Source: Amycolatopsis cihanbeyliensis (GTDB lineage Bacteria > Actinomycetota > Actinomycetes > Mycobacteriales > Pseudonocardiaceae). Taken from it: DNA of 64,000 nucleotides. Under the pieces are notes generated by a model that worked only from the letters and a program-made list of their open reading frames with translations, did no database searches and had not been told where the DNA came from. The translations under genes were made by a program, and so were the position numbers. Each line of letters starts with the position of its first letter. The stretch's first letter is position 1. This document shows positions 51,949 to 59,720 of the stretch, in pieces. The stretch is from NCBI RefSeq assembly GCF_006715045.1, contig NZ_VFML01000001.1:4804501-4868500 (forward strand), written 5' to 3'.

Positions 51949-52239
51949 TCACCCGGACGACGCTGCGACGCAGTGATGGGCAGCCCGGCTACCGGGGCAC
52001 GAGTTCCAGACGTAGTAGGCGGTGCTTACCGCCTGACCGCCGATCATGTCCGAATCTTCCTCGATCGACTCGACCGCTTTCTCGTGGCATCGATCCGCAA
52101 ATCTTTTCCGCACTTGCCATACTAAATCGTCTTTATCCTCCAGCATGACGCTTCGGTAGATGTGAATGACTTGCCCTCCGCGAACGGGTTGCGACGCTGC
52201 CGCGATGTACGGCAAGTCGTTCACCAGTTCTTCGTGCAC
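51949..52239 (-). CDS. Hypothetical phage protein, 96 aa
   Basis: GTG 52239 follows GGGGGAG. The text contains VIHIYRSVMLEDKDDLVWQV and a C-terminal CPGSRAAHHC. It overlaps the nuclease gene. Not recognised. Confidence 0.5.
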   Translation of the reverse strand: MHEELVNDLPYIAAASQPVRGGQVIHIYRSVMLEDKDDLVWQVRKRFADRCHEKAVESIEEDSDMIGGQAVSTAYYVWNSCPGSRAAHHCVAASSG

Positions 52240-52260
52240 ACCTGTCTCCCCCTTAACCCC

Positions 52261-52767
52261 TTAAACGTCTGGCAGCTTCTTCGGTCGCCGCAGCCACACG
52301 TTGCTCCTGTCGGTGATCTTCGTGTGCTCGTTGATGCGCACGATCAGATCGCCGTCGCGTTCCTCTCGGGGAACGTAGGCGAACCCCCCATACTTGATGC
52401 CCGGCATCGGCGGGTTGTTCGGATCGAATTCCACCACCACGTTGTGCTCATCAAGCCTTTTATAGAAGCCGAGCAGCGCCTTTAGCTTGTGCTCGGACAT
52501 GTCCTTCCCGCCTGTTGCCACGTACTCCATGTGGTCAGCCAATCGATGATAGACGGAGTTGCGGCTGAATTTTTCTTGAATCCTCGGAAATGGAAAGTTC
52601 TCCCTTGCCTCCTCCCGTGGCTTCTTGTGCCGGTTCTCAATGCTCTTCTTGATCTGACTCACCCGAGCCTCGGTCAGCCCGGTCGCCTCGGCGATTTCTC
52701 GCTGGTTTAAGCCCTTCCTTTCCATCTCCAAGTACTCAGCGGGAGTCAGCCTCGGCTTAGGAGGCAC
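52261..52767 (-). CDS. Phage DNA-binding protein with helix-turn-helix
   Basis: The protein has 168 residues from GTG 52767. LTPAEYLEMERKGLNQREIA and TGLTEARVSQIKK form a helix-turn-helix. The C-terminal half (VVVEFDPNNPPMPGIKYGGF) is not known. It is the first gene of the leftward replication block and may be its regulator. A ...CTTAAG motif lies 43 bases upstream. Confidence 0.65.
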   Translation of the reverse strand: MPPKPRLTPAEYLEMERKGLNQREIAEATGLTEARVSQIKKSIENRHKKPREEARENFPFPRIQEKFSRNSVYHRLADHMEYVATGGKDMSEHKLKALLGFYKRLDEHNVVVEFDPNNPPMPGIKYGGFAYVPREERDGDLIVRINEHTKITDRSNVWLRRPKKLPDV

Positions 52768-53291
52768 GGCTCATCACACCCTTTTCAATGTTTACCTGTC
52801 CGAGTTGTGGGGCTTAAGCATACCTACTGTGACCCAAGACGCCTACACTTCGGTGACATCGAGGCGTGATGACCTGCTCCACCGCCGCCCTCGGGGGGTA
52901 CCCCGAGCATCGGTGTGTCGAGCTGCCAGCTCGCTCACGTCGGGCACGGGTTCAACCTGAAGCCGTACCCTGCCGCCGAGGGGATCTCGCCTCGGCGGAC
53001 GACGTGCCGCCAGGCGCCCAACCCGCGCCTGTCCCCGCTGAGCTGGTCAAGCCTTTCGTACTCACACTCCCTCCCCTGTACGGCGCAGCTTCGTGCGCCT
53101 CACCGATCATATCGAGGACATCGATAGACCGTTAGCTCATATGTTCGAGAGCAAGATCACAGTAGCTTGTGGGCTTTGTCGCGGTAGCGCGCACGCAGGT
53201 CATCGGGTTGTTCACGGTGCGCGCTGGGGAGTCGAACCCCACCCCGGAGTGGGAACCGTTGCGCGCTGTTCAAGCCTTCATCCGGCCGCGG
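52768..53291. other. Intergenic region with hairpins, no convincing gene
   Basis: About 520 bases separate the HTH gene from the small-gene array. AGCGCGCAC (53187) and GTGCGCGCT (53217) form a 9-bp hairpin. A tRNA T-arm-like element follows at 53216. A rightward open frame (52866-53135) has poor codon character. The region probably carries the promoter of the replication block. Confidence 0.5.
53216..53266 (-). other. tRNA T-arm/acceptor-like element 2
   Basis: Read leftward: GCGCGC, 19 bases, TGGGG-TTCGACT-CCCCA, GCGCGC, ACC. The T-arm is canonical and the self-complementary GCGCGC could form an acceptor-like helix. Neither D-arm nor anticodon arm is present in the 51 bases. Confidence 0.4.
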
Positions 53292-53534
53292 TCAGCCGGT
53301 AGGCGTGGTTCCACCGTCTGTGACGGTCTCCACCGTCAGGTCGAACACCCTGTCGTAGTAGTCGTGCTCCCAGCCGTCTTGCCAGCGCACCAAGACCCTG
53401 GCCGTGCCGTTGTACTCGGTGCCCCGAGTCACGCGGAGGAAGGTCGCGGGCTCGCCGCGGAAACTGGTTACCTGGTCGCCGGCCCGGACCTCTCGGCCGG
53501 CTGCGTCGGTTACCCGGTATGTCCTGCTTGCCAT
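53292..53534 (-). CDS. Hypothetical small beta protein, 80 aa
   Basis: ATG 53534 follows GAAAGG. YRVTDAAGREVRAGDQVTSF and GTARVLVRWQDGWEHDYYDR suggest a small SH3-like barrel. It is the last gene of the small-gene array. Function unknown. Confidence 0.6.
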   Translation of the reverse strand: MASRTYRVTDAAGREVRAGDQVTSFRGEPATFLRVTRGTEYNGTARVLVRWQDGWEHDYYDRVFDLTVETVTDGGTTPTG

Positions 53535-53609
53535 ATCTCGAACCTTTCGGCTTTGGGAGCTCGGGGGCACGGGCGCACCCGCACCCCCGAGCAGGAAGAC
53601 GCCTTGTCG

Positions 53610-54134
53610 TCAGCTCTTGCTGCTGCGCCGTGCAGCGTCCGACTTGCGTCCCTTGGTCTTGGCCTGATTCGCCGACGTAGCCGTCGAGCCGTGCGGAGCG
53701 CCGGGACCGCCTGCGGGCTCCTCCGGAGAAGGGACAGCCTTCAACCGTCGCGTAGGAGTCTCGCTCGGCCCCTGCGACGACTGCTGCTCCGGGTCGGTGC
53801 CCGCGGTCTCGGCGCTGTCGTAGGCGTCGATGACATGCTGCGGGATGCGTCCCTTGTTTGAGACGGTCATACCCTGTTCCCGCGCCCAAGTCCGGATGCG
53901 CTGAAGCCTGTCGCGGTCAGCGTTGCCCCGCCCCGGCTGAGGCTTGGTGGCCTTACGGGTGTTGGTCCGGCGAGCCTTCGTGACGAACTCCGTCAGCATC
54001 TCTCGGAAGCGTTGCGCGTTATCGCCGGACAGGTCGATCTCGTAGGAGTTGCCATCCATACTGAAACTGATGGTCTCCTCGGCAACCGAGCCGTCCAAGT
54101 CGTCAACGAACTCCACAATGGTGCGGGTAGCCAT
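53610..54134 (-). CDS. Lsr2-family nucleoid protein (phage copy)
   Basis: The protein has 174 residues from ATG 54134. The N-terminal part (VEFVDDLDGSVAEETISFSM) is the Lsr2 dimerisation domain; IRTWAREQGMTVSNKGRIP and HVIDAYDSA are the AT-rich-DNA-binding domain with its GRI variant of the RGR clamp. Lsr2 silences foreign DNA. A long Pro/Gln-rich tail is unusual. The phage copy may compete with the host protein. Confidence 0.85.
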   Translation of the reverse strand: MATRTIVEFVDDLDGSVAEETISFSMDGNSYEIDLSGDNAQRFREMLTEFVTKARRTNTRKATKPQPGRGNADRDRLQRIRTWAREQGMTVSNKGRIPQHVIDAYDSAETAGTDPEQQSSQGPSETPTRRLKAVPSPEEPAGGPGAPHGSTATSANQAKTKGRKSDAARRSSKS

Positions 54135-54173
54135 AACTCTCTCCATTTCTTGTTCGGTTCATTGGGCCATGAC

Positions 54174-54201
54174 ACTGCCCAAACCTTTCGGCTTGGGCAG
54201 T
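54174..54201 (-). repeat. Intergenic hairpin with AAAGG loop before Lsr2 gene
   Basis: ACTGCCCAA (54174) pairs with TTGGGCAGT (54193). Read leftward the loop contains CCGAAAGG. One of several such hairpins in the array. Confidence 0.65.
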
Positions 54202-54244
54202 CTCGCTGACACAACGAGCCTTGCCGGCTCGCTAGGCGACGGGG

Positions 54245-54493
54245 CTACACGCGCTGCCCGGCTTCTCCTAGTAGAAGCACGAACAGTCCGCGTTCATGCT
54301 GAATCGTCGCCTGGTAATAGCCTTCGCCGAAATCGCGCGAGATCCACTCGTCTTTCAACAACTGGTATGCGAGCGCGCCCCACCTTGTCGCGTTCTCCGC
54401 GATCTCCTGTGCGGTGATGTCCCGGTATCGCCTGATCTCTCTACCGCCGTGATCAGGAACGAACTCAAACCACACAATCGTTTCTCCTACCAT
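54245..54493 (-). CDS. Hypothetical phage protein, 82 aa
   Basis: ATG 54493 follows AAAGGTAAAGG. It contains WFEFVPDHGGREIRRYRD and ITAQEIAENATRWG. It reads like a compact alpha/beta protein. Not recognised. Hairpins lie on both sides. Confidence 0.6.
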   Translation of the reverse strand: MVGETIVWFEFVPDHGGREIRRYRDITAQEIAENATRWGALAYQLLKDEWISRDFGEGYYQATIQHERGLFVLLLGEAGQRV

Positions 54494-54691
54494 ACCTTTA
54501 CCTTTCGTCTTTCCTGGCGGGCACCGAACAGCACGGCCTACCGCCGTGCTGAACGGAGCTAGCTAGGCGACGGTCACGGCCGGCCTCGCGCGTACCGTTC
54601 GCTTGTGCCGTGGGTCGCGCCGGATGTCGAGACCGGGCGGGACAGCAGGTCCCCGGCACGCGGTCGGCGTCGGGGACCTGCGGTCAGGCGG

Positions 54692-54943
54692 CTAGGGGTC
54701 GATGATCTCGCGGACTTTGGCGGTGGAGATCGTCTTCCGGGGTTTGGCGTCCAGCTCCTCACGCAGCTCGCGCAGCTGGGCGGCCTCATCGTGGTCGGCC
54801 TCGGCGCAGTCCTCCAGCACCTCGGCGATGAATGCCTCCGCCCAGTCCGCCAGCAGGCGGTGGCGGCCCAGATCGTCCACCACCCACGGCCCCAGGTGGT
54901 GGCGGTGCGCGAACCGCGTCAGGGCCTCTACGGGGTCACGCAT
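54692..54943 (-). CDS. Hypothetical acidic helical protein, 83 aa
   Basis: ATG 54943 lies within the end of the 50-aa gene (8-base overlap). The text HRLLADWAEAFIAEVLEDCA and AAQLRELREELDAK is helical and acidic. Role unknown. Confidence 0.55.
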   Translation of the reverse strand: MRDPVEALTRFAHRHHLGPWVVDDLGRHRLLADWAEAFIAEVLEDCAEADHDEAAQLRELREELDAKPRKTISTAKVREIIDP

Positions 54944-55088
54944 CGCTGTCGTTGGGATGGTTGTGGTGGACGACCATCGTCCGGTACCACATGGCGGTTC
55001 TGTAGACGGCCGCTTCGTACGCGGTTCCGTACGCCTCTTGGAGTTCGTTACGAACTCGGTTGGTATCAACCACGCTTGCAGGGAGCAT
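54936..55088 (-). CDS. Hypothetical small protein, 50 aa
   Basis: ATG 55088 to TGA 54936. MLPASVVDTNRVRNELQEAY is followed by a helix with Tyr/Trp and a His-rich tail VVHHNHPNDSDA. It overlaps the next gene by eight bases. The coupling and amino-acid make-up suggest a real gene. Confidence 0.5.
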   Translation of the reverse strand: MLPASVVDTNRVRNELQEAYGTAYEAAVYRTAMWYRTMVVHHNHPNDSDA

Positions 55089-55091
55089 CCA

Positions 55092-55817
55092 TCAAGCCTT
55101 TCCCCGGTTGATCTCAGTCGTCTGGCGGTCGTCGACCTTCGCACCGCCGATGTCGGCGCGCTCGCCAGCGTCCTTGCCCGAGGCGTACCCGGACGCGCTG
55201 TGGGCGTACCGCTTCCGCCCCTTCCGGACTCTCGGAAAGTAGGTTCGGAACTCGGCATCAACCCGCTTCGAGCGGCCCTGGACCACCAAGGCGGTACTCG
55301 ATCCCGTCCGCTGTTCGTACTCTCCGCGCGCACGCTGCTCGGCGGCTTCGATCCGATCTACCACCGTGTTCGTGAACCCGATGAGCCAAGCCTTTCGGAA
55401 GCTCACCGTGCTCTCGTAGCGCGGAGGCGGGGTGGCGGCCAGCTCGCCGAACGCCTGCACCAACAGTGAGGTGTACAGCACCTCGACTCTTTCCAAGTCG
55501 GACTCGAAGCCAACCAGCACGCTGTGGGGCGGGTTACCTTTGGTGCGAATGCACTGCACCCCGAGGGCACGAGCGGTGCCGTACATCAAGACTCCTTTGT
55601 CGACCGTATAGGGCTTGGTGAGAGGGATGTCGCGCCGGATCGGCTTCTCGTCCTTGTGGGTGCGTGCTGACAGCATGGCCTCTTCGACCCCATGGGCGGC
55701 CATCAACTCGATCGCCTTGTTCCGATACGTCTCAGCGGCTTCTTTGTTGCCCTGCTCCGCGTAGGACTCGGCGTTGTCGAGCAACGCGCGGATGCGGGCC
55801 AGTTTGGCGTCGTTCAT
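55092..55817 (-). CDS. DUF2786 protein
   Basis: The protein has 241 residues. The N-terminal LARIRALLDNAESYAEQGNK and EAAETYRNKAIELMAAHGVE is the DUF2786 helix pair. The central part (YTVDKGVLMYGTARALGVQC) follows the family. The C-terminus is basic. DUF2786 proteins are frequent in actinophages; function not established. Confidence 0.8.
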   Translation of the reverse strand: MNDAKLARIRALLDNAESYAEQGNKEAAETYRNKAIELMAAHGVEEAMLSARTHKDEKPIRRDIPLTKPYTVDKGVLMYGTARALGVQCIRTKGNPPHSVLVGFESDLERVEVLYTSLLVQAFGELAATPPPRYESTVSFRKAWLIGFTNTVVDRIEAAEQRARGEYEQRTGSSTALVVQGRSKRVDAEFRTYFPRVRKGRKRYAHSASGYASGKDAGERADIGGAKVDDRQTTEINRGKA

Positions 55818-55849
55818 CTCAACCCTTTCTTTTGAGTGCCAACAAGAAA

Positions 55850-55875
55850 CCCGCCATGCCTTTCGGAATGGCGGG
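55850..55875 (-). repeat. Intergenic hairpin before DUF2786 gene
   Basis: CCCGCCAT (55850) pairs with ATGGCGGG (55868) around GCCTTTCGGA; read leftward the loop has CGAAAGG. The DUF2786 ribosome site AGAAAGGG follows. Confidence 0.65.
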
Positions 55876-55897
55876 CAAGTTGACGGCACTGAGCGGG

Positions 55898-56125
55898 TCA
55901 GGCTCCGAGTTCGATGTCGGAAAGGTCTCCGTTGCCGTTGGTGTCGCTGCCGCACACGTACTGACCGGGGCAGAGCGGCGTTTCCTGGCACATGAAGCCT
56001 TCCGGCTGTCCGTCAGGGATGCCGTAGGTGTCGCGCGTGTCCGGCGCGAGGGCCACGGCCAGCAAGCCGAACAGCGTCGAAACGATCAGCGCGGCGAAGA
56101 TCAGCGTGGACCATGCCTTTCTCAT
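55898..56125 (-). CDS. Small membrane-anchored protein with EF-hand-like end, 75 aa
   Basis: ATG 56125 follows GGAGTG. The first 28 residues hold one hydrophobic segment (LIFAALIVSTLFGLLAVALA), then CQETPLCPGQYVC and DTNGNGDLSDIEL, an excalibur/EF-hand calcium-loop style end. It is probably exported but anchored. Confidence 0.65.
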   Translation of the reverse strand: MRKAWSTLIFAALIVSTLFGLLAVALAPDTRDTYGIPDGQPEGFMCQETPLCPGQYVCGSDTNGNGDLSDIELGA

Positions 56126-56130
56126 GGCGT

Positions 56131-56526
56131 TCACTCCCCGTCCGCGATGGCGGAGAGCACCCGGACAACTTCGGCAATGCAGGCGTCCACATACTCGGTT
56201 TCGTAGGCTTCGACCAGCTCTATCTCTGCGAATGTGGCCGCGTCCGTGTCGTCGGTGTGCAGACCGGACGGGTAGTAGCCGCAGTCCTCGAACAGCTCGC
56301 CCGTGGTGTAGTCGTCGGCGTACTCGCCGGAGAAGGGCATACGCGGGCTGAACATGTCGTAGAACACGGGGTCGCCGTCGTCGTACAGGGCGAGCGCCGT
56401 GCGCGCGGCCTCGGTGCTGGCGGTCTGGTCGACCATCCACGCGGCCTGGGCCGTGCCGTGCTCCCGTCCGAGCTGGATGGCTCGGTCCCGGATCGCCGCG
56501 AAGGGGTCAACGATGGTTGTTGTCAT
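56131..56526 (-). CDS. Hypothetical acidic phage protein, 131 aa
   Basis: ATG 56526 follows AGAAAG. It is rich in Asp, Glu and Tyr (YADDYTTGELFEDCGYYPSG). Its stop is next to the following start. The acidic nature recalls DNA-mimic proteins, but no family is recognised. Confidence 0.6.
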   Translation of the reverse strand: MTTTIVDPFAAIRDRAIQLGREHGTAQAAWMVDQTASTEAARTALALYDDGDPVFYDMFSPRMPFSGEYADDYTTGELFEDCGYYPSGLHTDDTDAATFAEIELVEAYETEYVDACIAEVVRVLSAIADGE

Positions 56527-56664
56527 AGCTTTCTCCCGGTCACAGTTCGTCGTCCGTTGGGGGAAAGCACTGGGCAGACGCCACGCCTGCCCAGCACTCA
56601 CACACAACGGCTCATGCCTTTCGGGAACAATCACGACGCGGTGGCACGAGGACCGATTTCCAGG

Positions 56665-56898
56665 TCATACCGCGCCGTCCCCGTCCCATTCGCCGCCGGT
56701 GATCTTGAGAATGCACGTCCGCTCTGTCTTCGGACGTGCTATGGGCTTGGGGTTCCCGGCCCGGAAAGCGGCGAACCCGTTCGACAACGGGTCCTCCCAG
56801 TACCATCCGATCTTTTCTCCTTCGCGGTAGACGTAGCCATGCACCCAGTCGCCCGTTCCACGATCCAATGTGTAGTCCGCCGCAGTGTTTTCGCTCAT
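56665..56898 (-). CDS. Hypothetical phage protein, 77 aa
   Basis: ATG 56898. GTGDWVHGYVYREGEKIGWY is beta-rich with many Trp. Its stop overlaps an 18-codon frame (MTWKSVLVPP...) that I do not count as a gene. Function unknown. Confidence 0.6.
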   Translation of the reverse strand: MSENTAADYTLDRGTGDWVHGYVYREGEKIGWYWEDPLSNGFAAFRAGNPKPIARPKTERTCILKITGGEWDGDGAV

Positions 56899-56949
56899 GC
56901 CGAACCTGCTTTCAGAGTCGCGTATTGATGAGCGCGCGAACCTTGCGGC

Positions 56950-57219
56950 TCATGCCTTCTTCAGAATCGTCACGCCATGATCACGAAGAACCGCGTCGTG
57001 TTTCCCGTTGTCGGGCACGTAGCGATTCAGCTTCTCATCATCGATGTTTCGATCGGTCCAACACAGCATGTAGTTCTGTGAAGCCGTTCGTGGATCACTG
57101 CAAATCTTTATTGCGTCCGCACGGGATACGCGCCACAGGACTCGCCGATAATCGTGATTCGTGCCCCTGCTGACGATGAACACCACCACGTCATCGGCCA
57201 GTCCGAGCCTTACTCCCAT
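56950..57219 (-). CDS. Hypothetical phage protein, 89 aa
   Basis: ATG 57219 follows GGGAAGGAGAGG. VRLGLADDVVVFIVSRGTNH and RRVLWRVSRADAIKICSDP give a compact alpha/beta fold. Not recognised. A perfect hairpin lies just upstream at 57247. Confidence 0.6.
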   Translation of the reverse strand: MGVRLGLADDVVVFIVSRGTNHDYRRVLWRVSRADAIKICSDPRTASQNYMLCWTDRNIDDEKLNRYVPDNGKHDAVLRDHGVTILKKA

Positions 57220-57246
57220 ACCTCTCCTTCCCATTGCAGGAAGACG

Positions 57247-57272
57247 CCAGGCAGGCCGGGAGCCTGCCTGGC
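57247..57272 (-). repeat. Intergenic hairpin (GCCAGGCAGGC type)
   Basis: GCCAGGCAGGC at 57247 pairs with GCCTGCCTGGC at 57262 around a four-base loop. A sister hairpin with nearly the same sequence lies at 57563-57586. Confidence 0.75.
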
Positions 57273-57299
57273 ACCTACACGCAACGGTCAGGCTTTGTG

Positions 57300-57533
57300 T
57301 CAGAGCGACAGAGGGTCGACGGCGGTAATGTCCGTGTAGAACTCGGCGGCTACCGAACGCGCGCCCCAACCCTTGTCCCGCTTTGTATGGACGCGCCGCC
57401 ACTCAAGCGGGCTGTCCGGGGTGAGCCGGTAAAGGTGAACCTCTTCCGATCCATTCCATGCTACGGCCCGGTATGTGATGTCGGATTCCGTCCATTCCCA
57501 GCAACGGCCACCCGTGATATTTACGAACTTCAT
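57300..57533 (-). CDS. Hypothetical phage protein, 77 aa
   Basis: ATG 57533. MKFVNITGGRCWEWTESDIT and VHLYRLTPDSPLEWRRVHTK are beta-rich text with many aromatic residues. Placed between two sister hairpins. No known family. Confidence 0.6.
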   Translation of the reverse strand: MKFVNITGGRCWEWTESDITYRAVAWNGSEEVHLYRLTPDSPLEWRRVHTKRDKGWGARSVAAEFYTDITAVDPLSL

Positions 57534-57562
57534 TCGCCATGCCTTTCTGTTGAGGGAAGGCA

Positions 57563-57586
57563 CCAGGCAGGCCGTAGCCTGCCCAG
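57563..57586 (-). repeat. Intergenic hairpin, sister of 57247
   Basis: CCAGGCAGGC pairs with GCCTGCCCAG around CGTA (one mismatch). Read leftward it stands between the ArdA stop and the next start, with AGAAAGG after it. Confidence 0.7.
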
Positions 57587-57606
57587 CACCCAAGCGCAAC
57601 AGCGGA

Positions 57607-58134
57607 TCACCGGCAGTGAAAAACGAAGCCTTCGATCTCGATCATGTCGCCGGAAAGTTCCAGATCACGGGCGAACTTTTCGTAGTCGAAGTAGCTACGC
57701 GCGATCTCCGGCAGGTCAAGGCACTCGTCTACGTAGTCGTAGGCGTAGTCTTCAAGGCTCATCTCGCCGACGAACTGGTCAGTGAACGCGCTTTCGATGT
57801 CGTCGATGTCTTCTCCACTGGTCAGGTTCTCTGCGAAGACCGCGAAGGCTTTCCCGTGCTCTGCGATCAGCCGGGCGAGCGTGACCACTCGGTCAAGGCT
57901 CTCGAACTCGTGAACCTCGAAGCCTTGGAAGTTGTCGAAGTCGTGAATCGCGTACTCTTCGGCAACCTCGGCTTCCCTGTAGATGACTGCTAGGGAGTCG
58001 CCCAGCATGGCCGAAATCTTCTCTCGCACCTCATCAACGTCTGTCGTCTCGTCAATATCGATCCACACCCCGTGTAAGTGACCACAGTTGTAATCGGCCA
58101 GGGAAGCGGCGTAGATGCGCGGCAGGTCACTCAT
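57607..58134 (-). CDS. ArdA-like antirestriction protein
   Basis: The protein has 175 residues and is strongly acidic. IYAASLADYNCGHLHGVWID is the ArdA N-terminal signature; SLEDYAYDYVDECL and ARSYFDYEKFARDLELSGDM match its C-terminal domain. ArdA mimics bent B-form DNA and blocks type I restriction enzymes. ATG 58134 follows GAAAGG. Confidence 0.92.
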   Translation of the reverse strand: MSDLPRIYAASLADYNCGHLHGVWIDIDETTDVDEVREKISAMLGDSLAVIYREAEVAEEYAIHDFDNFQGFEVHEFESLDRVVTLARLIAEHGKAFAVFAENLTSGEDIDDIESAFTDQFVGEMSLEDYAYDYVDECLDLPEIARSYFDYEKFARDLELSGDMIEIEGFVFHCR

Positions 58135-58219
58135 GTCTCACCTTTCGTCCGAATCTTTGCCCGTTAGAGCGACGCGAAAGGCAGACGGAATCCGGCTGCC
58201 TTTCACGCAATCCCAACGG

Positions 58220-58441
58220 TCAACGGGTCAGGGGTTGAAGATCCCCGTCCGGGGTGACCAGGTACTCGGGAAGATCAGGCCACCCGTTCCGGCGTGCCTG
58301 TATCTGCCAGGGACACTCACCGGCAGGCTTGAGCACACTTCCCCACGCCCGGAATACTTGGTAGGTCTCTTGTGCGTCTGCGTGCCGCTCGTGACGCAGG
58401 GTCTTCTCAGGGCCACCGTCGCCCCACGTGACATCCCACAC
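58220..58441 (-). CDS. Hypothetical phage protein, 73 aa
   Basis: GTG 58441 has AAAGGGAG seven bases upstream, so the open frame to 58507 is not used. The text VWDVTWGDGGPEKTLRHERH and LPEYLVTPDGDLQPLTR is not recognised. Confidence 0.55.
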   Translation of the reverse strand: MWDVTWGDGGPEKTLRHERHADAQETYQVFRAWGSVLKPAGECPWQIQARRNGWPDLPEYLVTPDGDLQPLTR

Positions 58442-58473
58442 TCGATATCTCCCTTTCTGTTGCCCGAGCCAAA

Positions 58474-58498
58474 CCGCCCATTCCTTTGGAATGGGCGG
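58474..58498 (-). repeat. Intergenic hairpin, perfect 11-bp stem
   Basis: CCGCCCATTCC pairs with GGAATGGGCGG around TTT. It lies between the acidic 254-aa gene and the 73-aa gene. Confidence 0.75.
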
Positions 58499-58516
58499 CA
58501 GGCTCAACGCAACAGC

Positions 58517-59281
58517 TCAGGCGTCAGTCAGCGTGAGCTGGTTAGGGTCGACCCATGGCTTACGCCACTCGGAAATGATGTGGTCCGCGATAGCCTGAAC
58601 GGCTTCGTCATGCCTTCCATTGACAACGGAAGTCGCAGTTTCGCAGTTCCACTCGTTATCCTCGAACGAGTAGTACAGTTCCCGGATCTCATCCTCGGAG
58701 AACTGAAAATCGTCAAGATGGTATTCGTCGCAGCCCAGCAGTTCGGCCAGCTCGCTACGAACGTCCCACCCAAGAAACTGGTCCCAAGCCTCTTCAGCAA
58801 GCTCGTTGACATACTCCGAATGCGCTTCGTCGGAGATCAACGGATAGTCGGTGAGCCCGTCCATCGTGTCGGCCAACATTTCGAGCATGGCAAGACCATT
58901 GTCAATGTCGTCAATGTCAGGCAGCTCTCCGAGCTGGACCCACGCCGACCCCGAACCGTGAACGCCGTTGGTGGACGTTGACACCCACCCGAATTCCCCG
59001 TCAAAGCTCTTGACGTTGGCAGCATCGACACACGAACCGCCATAGTCGCAGTATTCCGCAAGCGTGAGCGTGACAGGGCCGTAGCCGTCCGTTTCTTCAC
59101 CGTCCGACACGATCAGCGCGTACAGATGCTCGTCTTCGATCCGGTCCGCGTACCGCGAGTAGCCCCGTTCGTCGTGAGCGATTGAGGTCAAGTGGTTGTC
59201 GATCAGCCGTTTCCAAACGTTGACCGCCCGAAGGTAGTGATCGGGCGAGTAGACGTGCTGGAGTCGGATGCTCGAAGTCAT
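58517..59281 (-). CDS. Large acidic protein, possible DNA mimic, 254 aa
   Basis: Asp and Glu dominate (IRELYYSFEDNEWNCETAT, LPDIDDIDNGLAMLEMLADT). The positive charge is low. It directly precedes ArdA's small-gene block in the same direction. Acidic, phage-early and close to ArdA, it may be another anti-restriction or DNA-mimic protein; this is inferred from composition only. Confidence 0.6.
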   Translation of the reverse strand: MTSSIRLQHVYSPDHYLRAVNVWKRLIDNHLTSIAHDERGYSRYADRIEDEHLYALIVSDGEETDGYGPVTLTLAEYCDYGGSCVDAANVKSFDGEFGWVSTSTNGVHGSGSAWVQLGELPDIDDIDNGLAMLEMLADTMDGLTDYPLISDEAHSEYVNELAEEAWDQFLGWDVRSELAELLGCDEYHLDDFQFSEDEIRELYYSFEDNEWNCETATSVVNGRHDEAVQAIADHIISEWRKPWVDPNQLTLTDA

Positions 59282-59433
59282 GGCTTCCCCAATCTCATTT
59301 CTCTAAACTGCTTATGACTCTAAATTGGCGACCGAACAATTGAGGCGTAGGTACGCTTTCGCGTACCTCACCTAAACGATTCGCTCGCTAGCTGCTTGCA
59401 GATGTTCTGTGAAGCATCCGGAAAATCGATCAG

Positions 59434-59670
59434 CTACCACATACGCTCGACAGGTGTGGACAATCGCCAATCCTCTGGAAGCAATTCGGCCAATGGAGTG
59501 GGACCATTCGACAGCATACGAACCATTTGCTCATGATCCAAATACATGAATTCAACTTGGCCCCATCCGAGCGAGCTGTCATATGTGCGAAATGCGTAGT
59601 AGCTCCATCCTGGACAGCGCCATGCGTAAATCTTTGTACCCATGATTGTTTCGGACTTAACGTGTTCCAC
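59434..59670 (-). CDS. Hypothetical phage protein, 78 aa
   Basis: GTG 59670 has AAAGGAG before it. KIYAWRCPGWSYYAFRTYDS and WGQVEFMYLDHEQMVRML look like a small alpha/beta protein. First gene of the leftward array. The gap 59282-59433 to its left holds nothing obvious. Confidence 0.6.
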   Translation of the reverse strand: MEHVKSETIMGTKIYAWRCPGWSYYAFRTYDSSLGWGQVEFMYLDHEQMVRMLSNGPTPLAELLPEDWRLSTPVERMW

Positions 59671-59694
59671 TTTTCTCCTTTAGTGTCGCGCGAC

Positions 59695-59707
59695 GGATGA
59701 CTTAAGT
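59695..59707 (-). promoter_or_regulatory. ACTTAAGTCATCC motif
   Basis: Leftward reading AACTTAAGTCATCC, 25 bases before GTG 59670. Confidence 0.5.
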
Positions 59708-59720
59708 TTGCTGCAAAAAG

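Noticed and set aside
52866-53135. Rightward open frame of 89 codons in the intergenic region
   Set aside because: Poor ribosome site, Pro/Ala/Arg-rich shadow-like composition and no neighbours in the same direction.
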